Positions 35,442-43,581 of a DNA stretch of 64,000 bases are shown one piece after another. The stretch is taken from positions 372,001 through 436,000 of the forward strand of contig NZ_MSPQ01000001.1 of assembly GCF_001936475.1 (NCBI RefSeq). The letters are read 5' to 3'. Below the pieces are notes generated by a model that was not told the origin of the DNA, did not search any database, and saw only the letters and a program-made list of their open reading frames with translations. The stretch comes from Algoriphagus marinus. GTDB taxonomy: Bacteria; Bacteroidota; Bacteroidia; Cytophagales; Cyclobacteriaceae. A program made the position numbers and the translations under genes. Every line of letters begins with the position of its first letter. Within the stretch, counting starts at the first letter, position 1.

Positions 35442-35987
35442 ATGAAAACATTTTCCAATTTTCTTTTGGGCTTGATTTTTTTAGTATCGATGAATTCCTG
35501 TCGTGAGAGTGTTGATGTTGCTGCTATTCAAGTTTATGATGGACCTACTAATACTGCAATAAACATTCATTTGATAGAAAGCGACTCTGCTATTATGAGA
35601 TTGGATATCAAAGCTCCAAAGCAGTTAGAGTTTGCAAATGGGAACATGGAGTTTCCGGATGGAATAGCGATTCAGTTTTTTGAAAAGGATGGAAGCTTAG
35701 GGACTACTTTGCGGGCTGACAAGGGTTACTTTCTCAAATCTGAAAATTTATATAAAGGGGTCGGAGATGTGCAAGTCAAAAATCTGATCAAAGACCAATC
35801 GCTTCAAACCGAAGAAATCTTTTGGAATCCGAACGAAAAGCGGATCTACACAGATAAATTTGTTACGGTACAGGAAAAGCAAACTCTTTTTAACGGTACG
35901 GGTTTGGAAGCAGATCAATCTTTTTCCACTTACAAACTGATGAATGTTCGAGACAGCAGAACATTACTTCCCGGTGAAGGGATGTAA
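35442..35987 (+). CDS. lptC: LPS export periplasmic protein LptC
   Basis: LptC links the inner-membrane LptBFG transporter to the periplasmic LptA bridge during lipopolysaccharide export. The product (181 residues from ATG 35442) has a lipobox, VSMNSCRES, so here it is anchored as a lipoprotein, as in other Bacteroidota. The beta-jellyroll body shows ADKGYFLKSENLYKGVGDVQ, LQTEEIFWNPNEKRIYTD and FNGTGLEADQSFSTY, the OstA/LptC pattern. ATG 35412 would put ten residues before the signal and lies upstream of the -7 box. Genes downstream follow closely. Confidence 0.9.
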   Translation: MKTFSNFLLGLIFLVSMNSCRESVDVAAIQVYDGPTNTAINIHLIESDSAIMRLDIKAPKQLEFANGNMEFPDGIAIQFFEKDGSLGTTLRADKGYFLKSENLYKGVGDVQVKNLIKDQSLQTEEIFWNPNEKRIYTDKFVTVQEKQTLFNGTGLEADQSFSTYKLMNVRDSRTLLPGEGM

Positions 35988-36049
35988 AAAGGAATCAAAT
36001 TTCTTTCCTTTAATTTGCACTGCCAAACGACTTCCAAAATTTCATTGCA

Positions 36050-36259
36050 TTGAAACTTACTGACGCAATTATACTTTCACTTTCATTAGCCCTGATTATC
36101 ATTGGGGTTCATCAGTCGCTAACTGTAGGAATTGAAGCCTCCTACGCAATTTTTATGTTTGCGGTAGCTTTGTTATTTTGGTTTCAATACCGTAAAATGA
36201 AAGTCCCACAAGAACCTCCTTCGGATAAGAAGAAAGCCAAATCCTCCAAAAAACGCTAA
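36050..36259 (+). CDS. Small two-helix membrane protein
   Basis: The 69-residue product starts at TTG 36050 (MKLTDAIILSLSLAL). It has two membrane helices (about 6-24 and 28-46) and a Lys-rich C-terminal tail (PSDKKKAKSSKKR), which should stay in the cytoplasm. No family is recognised. The stop lies two bases before the ATG of the CNNM gene, so the pair is co-transcribed. The exact start is uncertain because no ATG is available. Confidence 0.65.
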   Translation: MKLTDAIILSLSLALIIIGVHQSLTVGIEASYAIFMFAVALLFWFQYRKMKVPQEPPSDKKKAKSSKKR

Positions 36260-36261
36260 TA

Positions 36262-37542
36262 ATGGAAGTATCTTATTTTATATATGTGATCATCACATTG
36301 ATTTTTTCAGCGTTCTTTTCAGGAATGGAAATCGCATTTATTTCTTCCAATAAGTTGCAAATCGAACTTCAAAATAAGCAAGGCGATCTAACAGGCAGGC
36401 TATTAAGTGTTTTTGTTCAAAGACCTGGTCAGTTTATTGGGACAACGCTGATGGGCAATACCATCTCTTTGGTGCTTTATGGAATTTTTATGGCTTACCT
36501 GATGGAGGAGCCATTAAAGACGATATTGCCTAGTGCGTTGAATAATGAAGGTTTTATTCTCTTTTCTCAGACAATTGTCTCCACATTGATTGTTTTGATT
36601 ACTGCTGAATTTCTTCCGAAAAGCCTTTTCATGCTGAATCCAAACAGTATGTTGAATTTTTTCGCATTACCATTTTGGTTGATTTATGTCTTGATTTACC
36701 CGGTTGTATGGACTACGGTATGGTTGTCGAGATTTTTTATCACCAAGATCCTTCGATTGGAGTACAGTGAAGATAAGCCTGTATTTACAGTAACTGATTT
36801 GAATAGCTTTATTCAAAATCACATTACTAAGGCCAAAGAAGAAGGGCACGTCGAAATTGACACTAAAATTTTTGACAACGCGGTAGAATTCAAAACAGTC
36901 CGCTTGAGGGAATGTATGGTTCCAAGAACCGATGTAGTGTCCGTTGAAGTGGAAGATTCTATGGAGGAATTGAAAGCGGTTTTCGAAGAAAGCGGGCATT
37001 CAAAAGTAATTGTGTATCGAGAGACGATCGATGATGTGATTGGATATTGCCATCAGTTAGAGCTTTTCAAAAAGCCCAAAACCATAGCGGAAATCCTTAC
37101 TCCGATTATCATTGCACCTGAATCTGCCTTGGCCAATGAGTTGTTGATTCAGTTTATCCAAGAGCGAAAAAGTCTGGCTTTGGTCGTAGATGAGTTTGGA
37201 GGGACGAGTGGAATCGTCTCGATGGAAGATATTATTGAGGAAATTTTTGGCGAAATAGAAGATGAATATGACAGCGATGATCTGATGGAGCAGAAAATAT
37301 CCGATCAGGAATTTGTGCTCAGCGCCAGACATGAAATTGATTATTTGAATGATAAATATGAGTGGGATTTGCCAATAGGTGACTTTGAGACGCTCTCAGG
37401 CTTGATTCTCTCGCTTACAGAGAACCTTCCCAAGAAAGGAGAATCAGTCACAATTGGACCATATACCTTCACGATTATGACCAAGCAAGACCATCGAATT
37501 GAAACAGTTAGGCTCAAAATTAACTCCTCCGGGATTTTTTAG
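36262..37542 (+). CDS. CNNM/HlyC-CorC family membrane protein with CBS domains
   Basis: The protein has an N-terminal CNNM (DUF21) domain of about three to four membrane helices (SGMEIAFISSNKLQ is typical), a paired CBS module (about 200-330; MVPRTDVVSVEVEDS and VVDEFGGTSGIVSMEDIIEEIFGEIEDEYD), and a C-terminal CorC/HlyC transporter-associated domain. Members act in Mg2+ or divalent metal efflux. It is not a haemolysin despite the old name. It could be the gliding protein GldE, which belongs to this family, but the usual gld neighbours are missing. Length is 426 residues. Confidence 0.92.
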   Translation: MEVSYFIYVIITLIFSAFFSGMEIAFISSNKLQIELQNKQGDLTGRLLSVFVQRPGQFIGTTLMGNTISLVLYGIFMAYLMEEPLKTILPSALNNEGFILFSQTIVSTLIVLITAEFLPKSLFMLNPNSMLNFFALPFWLIYVLIYPVVWTTVWLSRFFITKILRLEYSEDKPVFTVTDLNSFIQNHITKAKEEGHVEIDTKIFDNAVEFKTVRLRECMVPRTDVVSVEVEDSMEELKAVFEESGHSKVIVYRETIDDVIGYCHQLELFKKPKTIAEILTPIIIAPESALANELLIQFIQERKSLALVVDEFGGTSGIVSMEDIIEEIFGEIEDEYDSDDLMEQKISDQEFVLSARHEIDYLNDKYEWDLPIGDFETLSGLILSLTENLPKKGESVTIGPYTFTIMTKQDHRIETVRLKINSSGIF

Positions 37543-37625
37543 ATAAAGCTTTGATTCAGAATATATTTTGAATTTCGTTACTAATGCTATTATTTTGCGA
37601 CTCCTAAAAAAGCGTAGTAACAATA

Positions 37626-39737
37626 ATGGCGTTAATTAAACAAATAAGACAGCGGACAGGTCTCGCAATCGGTGTAATCGCCGGCGGGTTGATTTTATTC
37701 CTTCTAGGAGGAGATTTACTAAGTCCAAATTCCTCACTTCTCAACTCCAGTCAAAATATCGTGGGTGAAATCGCAGGTGAGGATATCACCTATGAGGAAT
37801 ACATCCAAAAGGTAGAAGAAGTTAAAATAGCCTACCAGCAGCGAACTGGAAGAGCGCCTTCTGAAGTGGAGATGTACACTATCCGTGAGCAGGCTTGGCA
37901 GACAATGATTGTTGAGCGTGTGTTTGATGAAGAATATGAGAAGCTCGGACTAACTATTTCTGATGCCGAGTTGGTGGATATGGTGCAAGGCAAAAATATT
38001 GTTGCTGAATTGCGCCAGCAGTTAGTAAATCCTCAAACTGGTGAATTTGATAAAAGTCAGTTGGTTTCTTTCCTTCAATCATTAGAGACAGCAGATCCTG
38101 CGCAGCAGGCATTTTGGGCTCAGCAAGAGCGTCTATTTGCAAATTCCAGATTGAGAATCAAATATGACAATCTGTTGGCAACATCGGAGTTTGCTACTCA
38201 GGCAGAAGCTAAAATGGAATACAAATCTGCAAATACCATTGCAGATGCTTCGATTCTATATATCCCTTTTTATGCTATAGCAGATGATGAGGTGAAGGTT
38301 GAGGAAAGCGAAATGAAAGCTTACTTAGCTAAAAACAAGGATAAGTTTAAGACCGGTAATACTGCAAATATCGAATACGTAAGCTTCAGCATTCTTCCAA
38401 GTGGTCAGGATTCTTCTGAAGTGATCAGCGAGATTACTGCTCTTACCGAAGAGCTAAAGACTGTAGCTAACGATTCAACCTTCGCAAGTAGAAATTCAGA
38501 TAATCCTACGGCTTTCTATACGTTCAAGCCAGGTGAAGAATTGCCAGCAAATTTGACTTCAAATGCTGGAAGTGATTTAGAAGTTGGAGCTGTTTACGGT
38601 CCTTTTGTAACTCCAAATGGAAGTTATGTTTCTTACAAAATTTCTGATCGATATGATGGAACTCCTAGAATGAGAGCTTCCCATATCCTTTTCAGTACAG
38701 AAGGCATGGACGAAGCAACAAAAGAAGCTGTAAAAGCACAAGCCGAGGAAGTTTTGGCCGAAGTGAAGACTAGTGGAAATTTTGCAGTTGCTGCAAGTCA
38801 ATATGGTCAGGATGGAACGGCTCAGAATGGTGGAGACCTTGGGTGGTTCGCAAAAGAAGACTTTGTGGAGCCATTTGCAAATGCAGTCTATGCTGCCAAA
38901 GCAACAGGAATACTTCCAAACTTGGTTGAAACTGAGTATGGTTATCATATCATTGAGGTGACCGAAATGTCAAAGTCTACTTACACTAAAGTAGCCACAC
39001 TTGAGCTTGAACTAGTGGCAAGCGACGCTACTCGGAATGAAGCGTTCAGAAATGCGGATTCTTTTGCTGCAAGCTCTGGAAACAGAAACCAGTTTACTGA
39101 AAATGCTATAGAAGATAATTACAGAATCTTGCAGGCAAATAATGTTGACGCAAACGCCAGAAATTTAAATAATCTTCCTAACGCTCGGGAAATCATCCGA
39201 TGGGCATTCTCTGAAGCTTCAGAAGATGAGGTCTCTTCAGTTTTTGAACTGGATAACTCTTATCTAGTTGCGACTTTGGTAAGCAAGAAGGAAGAGGGAG
39301 ACGCTACTCTGGCTGATGTGAAAGAGCAGGTAGAAACTCAAGTAAGAAATGAGAAGAAAGCAGAGTTGATCCAGTCCAAGTTGAAAGGTATGACTACGAT
39401 GGAAGCGATGAAGGGAGTATTTCCAGAGGCAGCTTCTCTTAATGAGATTCCTGACTTGAAATTGAGTTCATCAGTTATTCCAGGAGTAGGATTTGCGCCA
39501 AAAGCGATCGGAGCTATTTTTGGGATCAAGCAGGGTGAGCTAACCCAGCCTATCAAAGAAGATATCGGAGTTATTGTATCAAGGCTTAACACCTTGACTC
39601 CTGCTGCCGAAATAGGTGACTACAGTGGATTCCAGGGTCAGTTGACTCAGAGTGCTTCACAGCGAACTTCCTACCAAGTCATGATGGCTTTACAGGATTT
39701 AGCGGATGTGAAGGACTACCGTTACAAATTCTTCTAA
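37626..39737 (+). CDS. ppiD: Peptidyl-prolyl cis-trans isomerase, PpiD/SurA type
   Basis: This membrane-anchored periplasmic chaperone helps outer-membrane proteins fold. One N-terminal helix (about residues 14-32) anchors it, and a SurA-N-like chaperone region follows. A parvulin (PPIC) domain spans about 350-450, with RMRASHILFSTEG, GGDLGWFAKEDFVEPF and ETEYGYHIIEV. The C-terminal region is helical and rich in charged residues. Length (703) is normal. It follows the CNNM gene by 83 bases and ends with a terminator, closing the envelope block. Confidence 0.94.
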   Translation: MALIKQIRQRTGLAIGVIAGGLILFLLGGDLLSPNSSLLNSSQNIVGEIAGEDITYEEYIQKVEEVKIAYQQRTGRAPSEVEMYTIREQAWQTMIVERVFDEEYEKLGLTISDAELVDMVQGKNIVAELRQQLVNPQTGEFDKSQLVSFLQSLETADPAQQAFWAQQERLFANSRLRIKYDNLLATSEFATQAEAKMEYKSANTIADASILYIPFYAIADDEVKVEESEMKAYLAKNKDKFKTGNTANIEYVSFSILPSGQDSSEVISEITALTEELKTVANDSTFASRNSDNPTAFYTFKPGEELPANLTSNAGSDLEVGAVYGPFVTPNGSYVSYKISDRYDGTPRMRASHILFSTEGMDEATKEAVKAQAEEVLAEVKTSGNFAVAASQYGQDGTAQNGGDLGWFAKEDFVEPFANAVYAAKATGILPNLVETEYGYHIIEVTEMSKSTYTKVATLELELVASDATRNEAFRNADSFAASSGNRNQFTENAIEDNYRILQANNVDANARNLNNLPNAREIIRWAFSEASEDEVSSVFELDNSYLVATLVSKKEEGDATLADVKEQVETQVRNEKKAELIQSKLKGMTTMEAMKGVFPEAASLNEIPDLKLSSSVIPGVGFAPKAIGAIFGIKQGELTQPIKEDIGVIVSRLNTLTPAAEIGDYSGFQGQLTQSASQRTSYQVMMALQDLADVKDYRYKFF

Positions 39738-39755
39738 ATAAGAAATTCACAATTT

Positions 39756-39786
39756 GAACCCATGCCTACCAGCATGGGTTCTTTGT
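39756..39786 (+). terminator. Rho-independent terminator after ppiD
   Basis: The stem GAACCCATGC/GCATGGGTTC (39756-39765 and 39772-39781) has a six-base loop and is followed by CTTTG. The T run is weak. Confidence 0.72.
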
Positions 39787-39812
39787 TTATGTTCAATTAG
39801 AGATTTGTTGAT

Positions 39813-40079
39813 ATGCAAAAAGAATTTAATAAAGACTCTTTCAGAGAAAAACTCCAAGCCAGCGGACCATTTCCGATGCTTTATATGTTTAAATTTATTG
39901 TTCCAAATGGAAAAGAGAACCAAATTGCGGCGCTCTTCCCAAAGAATGAAATAGAGCTTAAGGCAAGTTCAGGCGGAAAATACATCAGTACCACCATCCA
40001 ATCAATGATGGATACACCTGATCAAATAATTGAGATTTACGAAAAAGCTGCTGTGATCGAGGGAGTAATTTCACTTTAA
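39813..40079 (+). CDS. DUF493 (YbeD-like) family protein
   Basis: The 88-residue product has the DUF493 pattern: FPMLYMFKFIVPNGKEN, then ELKASSGGKYISTTI and a short helix with DQIIEIYEKAAVI. It is a small cytoplasmic ferredoxin-like fold protein. No function is assigned; a regulatory (ACT-like) role is a guess. It begins a run with the pterin dehydratase (10 bases), rsmI and an inositol phosphatase. Confidence 0.82.
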   Translation: MQKEFNKDSFREKLQASGPFPMLYMFKFIVPNGKENQIAALFPKNEIELKASSGGKYISTTIQSMMDTPDQIIEIYEKAAVIEGVISL

Positions 40080-40089
40080 CCCAAAAATT

Positions 40090-40320
40090 ATGTGGAAAGA
40101 AGAAGACAATAAACTTAAGAATACATTTAAATTCGGAGATTTTCAGGAGGCTTTCGCCTTTATGACCCGAGTTGCATTTTTGGCTGAAGCCCATCAGCAC
40201 CATCCCAATTGGAGCAATGTCTATAATACGGTTGAAATCGAACTAACCACTCATGATTCTGGGAATACTGTGACAGAAAAGGATCATAAGTTGGCAAAAG
40301 CTATAGATGGAATCGGCTAA
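40090..40320 (+). CDS. 4a-hydroxytetrahydrobiopterin dehydratase
   Basis: The enzyme dehydrates 4a-hydroxytetrahydropterin, regenerating the pterin cofactor. The motif EAHQHHPNWSNVYNTVEIEL carries the active-site histidines and Trp, and LTTHDSGN-type segments follow. At 76 residues it lacks the first 20 or so residues of the usual form, as in some short bacterial versions. No phenylalanine hydroxylase is nearby. Its stop and the rsmI start overlap by one base (TAATG). Confidence 0.92.
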   Translation: MWKEEDNKLKNTFKFGDFQEAFAFMTRVAFLAEAHQHHPNWSNVYNTVEIELTTHDSGNTVTEKDHKLAKAIDGIG

Positions 40321-41012
40321 TGACTGAGCATCCTATAAATCTTTTTTTGGTACCTACTCCGATTGGTAATTTGAAAGATATCACGCTTCGAGCAATAGAA
40401 GTATTGAAAAGTGCAGATGTCATTCTCGCAGAAGATACACGTACTAGCGGGAGCTTACTCAAGCATTTGGAGATTTCTAGGCCGCTACAGAGTTACCATA
40501 TTTTTAATGAGCATAAGACGGTACAGCGCTTGGTGGATCGAATGAAGGCAGGGGAGGTTTTTGCCTTGATCAGTGATGCCGGAACACCTGCGATTTCTGA
40601 TCCTGGCTTTCTACTCGTTCGCGAGGTGCTAGCTGCAGGATTGGATGTACAGTGCCTTCCTGGCCCTACAGCCCTGATTCCTGCTTTGATCAATAGTGGA
40701 CTTCCAAATGATCGATTTGTGTTCGAAGGTTTTTTGCCTCATAAGAAGGGTCGAAAAACACGGATAGATAATCTCGTTGAGGAAGTTCGGACCATGGTGT
40801 TTTACGAATCTCCACATCGACTTATGAAAACGTTAGAGCAGCTTTCCGTGGCATTTGGTCCAGAAAGACAAGCTTGTGTTTCTCGTGAATTGACCAAACT
40901 TCATGAAGAAAATGCAAGAGGAACTCTAGCAGAATTGATCGAATATTACCAAACCAATCCACTTAAAGGAGAAATAGTACTTACTGTAGCTGGTAAAAAC
41001 CCCAAAGCCTAA
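40320..41012 (+). CDS. rsmI: 16S rRNA (cytidine-2'-O)-methyltransferase
   Basis: RsmI methylates the ribose of C1402 in 16S rRNA. The tetrapyrrole-methylase fold shows VPTPIGNLKDITLRAIEVLK, AEDTRTSGSLLKHL, ISDAGTPAISDPGFLLVRE and FYESPHRLMKTL, in family order. The length of 230 residues fits. It is coupled to the pterin dehydratase gene. RsmH, which modifies the base of the same nucleotide, lies elsewhere. Confidence 0.96.
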   Translation: MTEHPINLFLVPTPIGNLKDITLRAIEVLKSADVILAEDTRTSGSLLKHLEISRPLQSYHIFNEHKTVQRLVDRMKAGEVFALISDAGTPAISDPGFLLVREVLAAGLDVQCLPGPTALIPALINSGLPNDRFVFEGFLPHKKGRKTRIDNLVEEVRTMVFYESPHRLMKTLEQLSVAFGPERQACVSRELTKLHEENARGTLAELIEYYQTNPLKGEIVLTVAGKNPKA

Positions 41013-41019
41013 AACACAT

Positions 41020-41823
41020 ATGATTAGTTCTTCAAAATTATCCCAACTACTCGAAGAGGTACAAGGTGTCGCCAAAGAGGCGGGAGCTTTTATCCGCAAG
41101 GAGCGCCAACATTTCTCTCTCGAAAAAGTGGAACATAAGGGCTTGAATGATCTTGTTTCGTATGTTGATAAAGAGGCTGAAAAGCTCATCGTCTCCAGAT
41201 TAAGTAAAATCCTTCCTGAGGCTGGTTTTATTACTGAAGAGGGTACTGCTGCCGAGACTGTGGCAGAATTAACCTGGGTTATAGATCCTTTGGATGGTAC
41301 TACCAATTTCATCCACGGGCTTCCGGTATTTGCAGTTAGTATTGCCTTGATGGAGAAAGACGAAGTAGTGCTTGGAGTGGTTTACGAGGTCAATCGTCAT
41401 GAATGTTTTTATGCTAAGAAAGGTGGAGGTGCATTTTGTAATGATACCAAGATTCAAGTCAGCTCCGCCAAAACCTTATCAGATTCACTCATAGCAACTG
41501 GATTTCCATACTATAATTTTGAGTTGATCGATAAATACATGTATGCCTTAAAGGAGCTAATGCAATGCACACATGGACTTCGTAGACTAGGAAGTGCGGC
41601 AGTTGATCTTTGCTATGTAGCTGCAGGTAGATCGGAAGGTTATTTTGAATACAATCTCAACTCCTACGATGTAGCGGCCGGAGCTTTGATCGTAGAGGAA
41701 GCAGGAGGGACAGTTACTGATTTCAAAAAAGGGCGGGATTTTATTTTTGGGCGACAGATCGTTTCCACTAATGGGTTGATTCATGCCGAATTTTTGGAGA
41801 AAGTTGAATCTATTTTGAACTAA
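41020..41823 (+). CDS. Inositol monophosphatase family protein
   Basis: The Mg2+-dependent phosphatase site is clear: ITEEGT (first metal ligand Glu), WVIDPLDGTTNFIHG (Asp and Asp), and SYDVAAGALIVEEAGG (C-terminal Asp). The 267-residue length is typical. The natural substrate may be myo-inositol phosphate or another sugar phosphate such as 3'-phosphoadenosine nucleotides; sequence alone cannot tell. It closes the DUF493-pterin dehydratase-rsmI run, seven bases after the rsmI stop. The AEC transporter gene is convergent, two bases away. Confidence 0.92.
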   Translation: MISSSKLSQLLEEVQGVAKEAGAFIRKERQHFSLEKVEHKGLNDLVSYVDKEAEKLIVSRLSKILPEAGFITEEGTAAETVAELTWVIDPLDGTTNFIHGLPVFAVSIALMEKDEVVLGVVYEVNRHECFYAKKGGGAFCNDTKIQVSSAKTLSDSLIATGFPYYNFELIDKYMYALKELMQCTHGLRRLGSAAVDLCYVAAGRSEGYFEYNLNSYDVAAGALIVEEAGGTVTDFKKGRDFIFGRQIVSTNGLIHAEFLEKVESILN

Positions 41824-41825
41824 GC

Positions 41826-42734
41826 CTACTTCAAAAAGAAGTACCAGATAATTACCGTTACGATTGAAATTGGAATTCCCAAGCCAGAAAGCAATGCAGC
41901 AAGTTTTGGACGGAGTCCGTATTGAATGGCGACGAGAGAACCGGTGATCATCGGAGCCATTCCGCTTTCCAAGACAGTCGTTTTAAAAGTAATTTCATCC
42001 ATGGAATTGAAATTTCTATAAATCAGCCAAACCAAGGCAGGGGCAAGGACCAAGCGGTAGCCTATCCCAAGCCAAAAATGACTTGAACGTAATGATTCAA
42101 AATCTACTGAGAATCGCATTCCAATCGCAAAAATCGAAACCGGAACCATTGTTTTAGCAATCATCGATGCCAGTGGTAGAATAAATTCAGGGGTTTTCCA
42201 TCCAAGTAAGCTCATCGCCAAAGTCAATAGCAAAAATAGGAATGGCGGAAAGCTCAGGATTTTCAAAGGGATCTTTCGTAGGTCACTTTCCTGATGAGAA
42301 TATAGAGATGCCACCAGAATTGCTACAGAGGATACTAACAAAAATGAACCCCCCTGATCGATTAAGAGAGCGATTGGTAAGCCTTCATTTCCAAGCAAAC
42401 CCTCAATTACCGGAAAACCTAGAAAAGAAGTATTTGCAAGACCTGATACTACTACCAGACAGCCTGTAGTGGCGGCATCCCATTTCAATAATTTTCCTAA
42501 TGTGCCAAAAATCAGCCAAGAGAGGAAGAAAGTAAACCAAGCGGCGGAAATAGGAAGAAGTAAATCCCAACCTGGATTGATATTTGGGATATAAAGCAAT
42601 GCCAAAGCAGGCAAGACAAGATTGAAAAGGTAAAAATTTACCCATTTGCTTACTTTCTCGAGGGGGAAGCTATCTTGCTTTTGAAGAAATAAGCCAATAA
42701 AAAGAAAAATTACGGCTATGATGGCGCTAGTCAT
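41826..42734 (-). CDS. AEC (auxin efflux carrier) family transporter
   Basis: The 302-residue product has about ten membrane helices in the two-times-five arrangement of the AEC family, with FLFIGLFLQKQDSFP near the start and FAIGMRFSV in the middle. ALLSGLGIPISIVTVIIWYFFL ends the protein. Bacterial members export or import organic acids such as malate; the substrate here is unknown. The gene is alone, with no regulator beside it. Confidence 0.85.
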   Translation of the reverse strand: MTSAIIAVIFLFIGLFLQKQDSFPLEKVSKWVNFYLFNLVLPALALLYIPNINPGWDLLLPISAAWFTFFLSWLIFGTLGKLLKWDAATTGCLVVVSGLANTSFLGFPVIEGLLGNEGLPIALLIDQGGSFLLVSSVAILVASLYSHQESDLRKIPLKILSFPPFLFLLLTLAMSLLGWKTPEFILPLASMIAKTMVPVSIFAIGMRFSVDFESLRSSHFWLGIGYRLVLAPALVWLIYRNFNSMDEITFKTTVLESGMAPMITGSLVAIQYGLRPKLAALLSGLGIPISIVTVIIWYFFLK

Positions 42735-42809
42735 AGAGTTTGATATAAACCGAAACTTTTATTAACATAAAATTAATTTATTAAAATTGTAGGTTCCTGA
42801 TAACCAGTC

Positions 42810-42817
42810 TACTTTTG
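42810..42817 (+). promoter_or_regulatory. -7 promoter box (TACTTTTG) of the 75-residue protein gene
   Basis: An exact TAnnTTTG match, with TTG 20 bases upstream (42787-42789) as a -33 element and 18 bases to the ATG. This is the best full promoter match in the window. Confidence 0.6.
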
Positions 42818-42835
42818 TGAGGTTAATTAATTCTT

Positions 42836-43063
42836 ATGACGAAACTTATACCAATTTTTATAAATGGGAAAAAATGGGTTCAACTTTCCCAGCTTTCCCA
42901 AGACCAAGCAAATGTGATCAAATCATGGCTTCCTGTAAATAGTTTGAGAAAAATCCTTTTCCACGGAATGGAGATAAGCGATTGTTTGGATTTTGATACC
43001 TACGAATACTGGTTTAATTCCAATGAGGTGTCTAAGCAAAAGCAAGCGTATTTGGATTTTTAA
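42836..43063 (+). CDS. Small protein of unknown function
   Basis: The 75-residue product has no signal peptide or membrane helix. It opens with two likely beta strands (LIPIFINGKKWVQL), then a helix and an acidic end (CLDFDTYEYWF). I do not recognise a family. The strong promoter match upstream (TTG, 20 bases, TACTTTTG) and an ATG in good position support it as a real gene. Its stop shares TTAA with the convergent gene. Confidence 0.65.
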   Translation: MTKLIPIFINGKKWVQLSQLSQDQANVIKSWLPVNSLRKILFHGMEISDCLDFDTYEYWFNSNEVSKQKQAYLDF

Positions 43064-43434
43064 TCCAAGCCAAAACTTTTCCGTTTTTCCTCAAAATATT
43101 TTTCCAGCTCTGGATAGAAACTACTTTCGGCTATGGGGATCCCGTCTAAAATTAATTCCATCCCGCCCTCCAGTTGATCAGTATTTACTTGAATTCCTTC
43201 CAATAAAAAGATCAAGTCCTCCAAAGTGAGCTCCTCTTCCACAGAAGACGGATAGATCAGGTATTCATTTCCATAGAAATCCACCGCCTCGAACTGAATT
43301 TTCCGATCTAGCCAATGCGCATAGATACTCAATTGCTCTCCCCACTTACTTTCCGGATAGCTTAGCTTGACCAACAAAACCGAAGTATTGTCTGCTTTGA
43401 AGTAGCTTTCAGGGCGGAATTTGAAATCAATCAT
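43060..43434 (-). CDS. Protein of unknown function
   Basis: The 124-residue product is soluble and acidic, with alternating strands (SVLLVKLSYP, KIQFEAVDFYG, MELILDGIPI) and a C-terminal helix (ELEKYFEEKRKSF). It has no signal peptide and no recognised motif. The convergent small gene shares its stop codon palindrome. Confidence 0.62.
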   Translation of the reverse strand: MIDFKFRPESYFKADNTSVLLVKLSYPESKWGEQLSIYAHWLDRKIQFEAVDFYGNEYLIYPSSVEEELTLEDLIFLLEGIQVNTDQLEGGMELILDGIPIAESSFYPELEKYFEEKRKSFGLD

Positions 43435-43509
43435 CTTTCAAAAATAGGAATTCCTTTTCATTCCTATTTGGTATCTGTTTTAAGGATTGGATAATCGGGA
43501 GTTTCGGGC

Positions 43510-43517
43510 TATTTTTG
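43510..43517 (+). promoter_or_regulatory. -7 promoter box (TATTTTTG) of the glyA-tatC-rpiB transcript
   Basis: An exact TAnnTTTG match has TTG 21 bases upstream (43486-43488) and 64 bases to the chosen ATG of glyA. Confidence 0.55.
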
Positions 43518-43581
43518 GGCCTATTTGATTTCGACTACTTTATCGAAAAACCTTTCCGAAATTGCTTTCAAACGCCTGATT

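Noticed and set aside
36262-37542. Gliding motility protein GldE
   Set aside because: GldE belongs to the same CNNM/CorC family, but its usual neighbours are not here, and the block instead holds lptC and ppiD.
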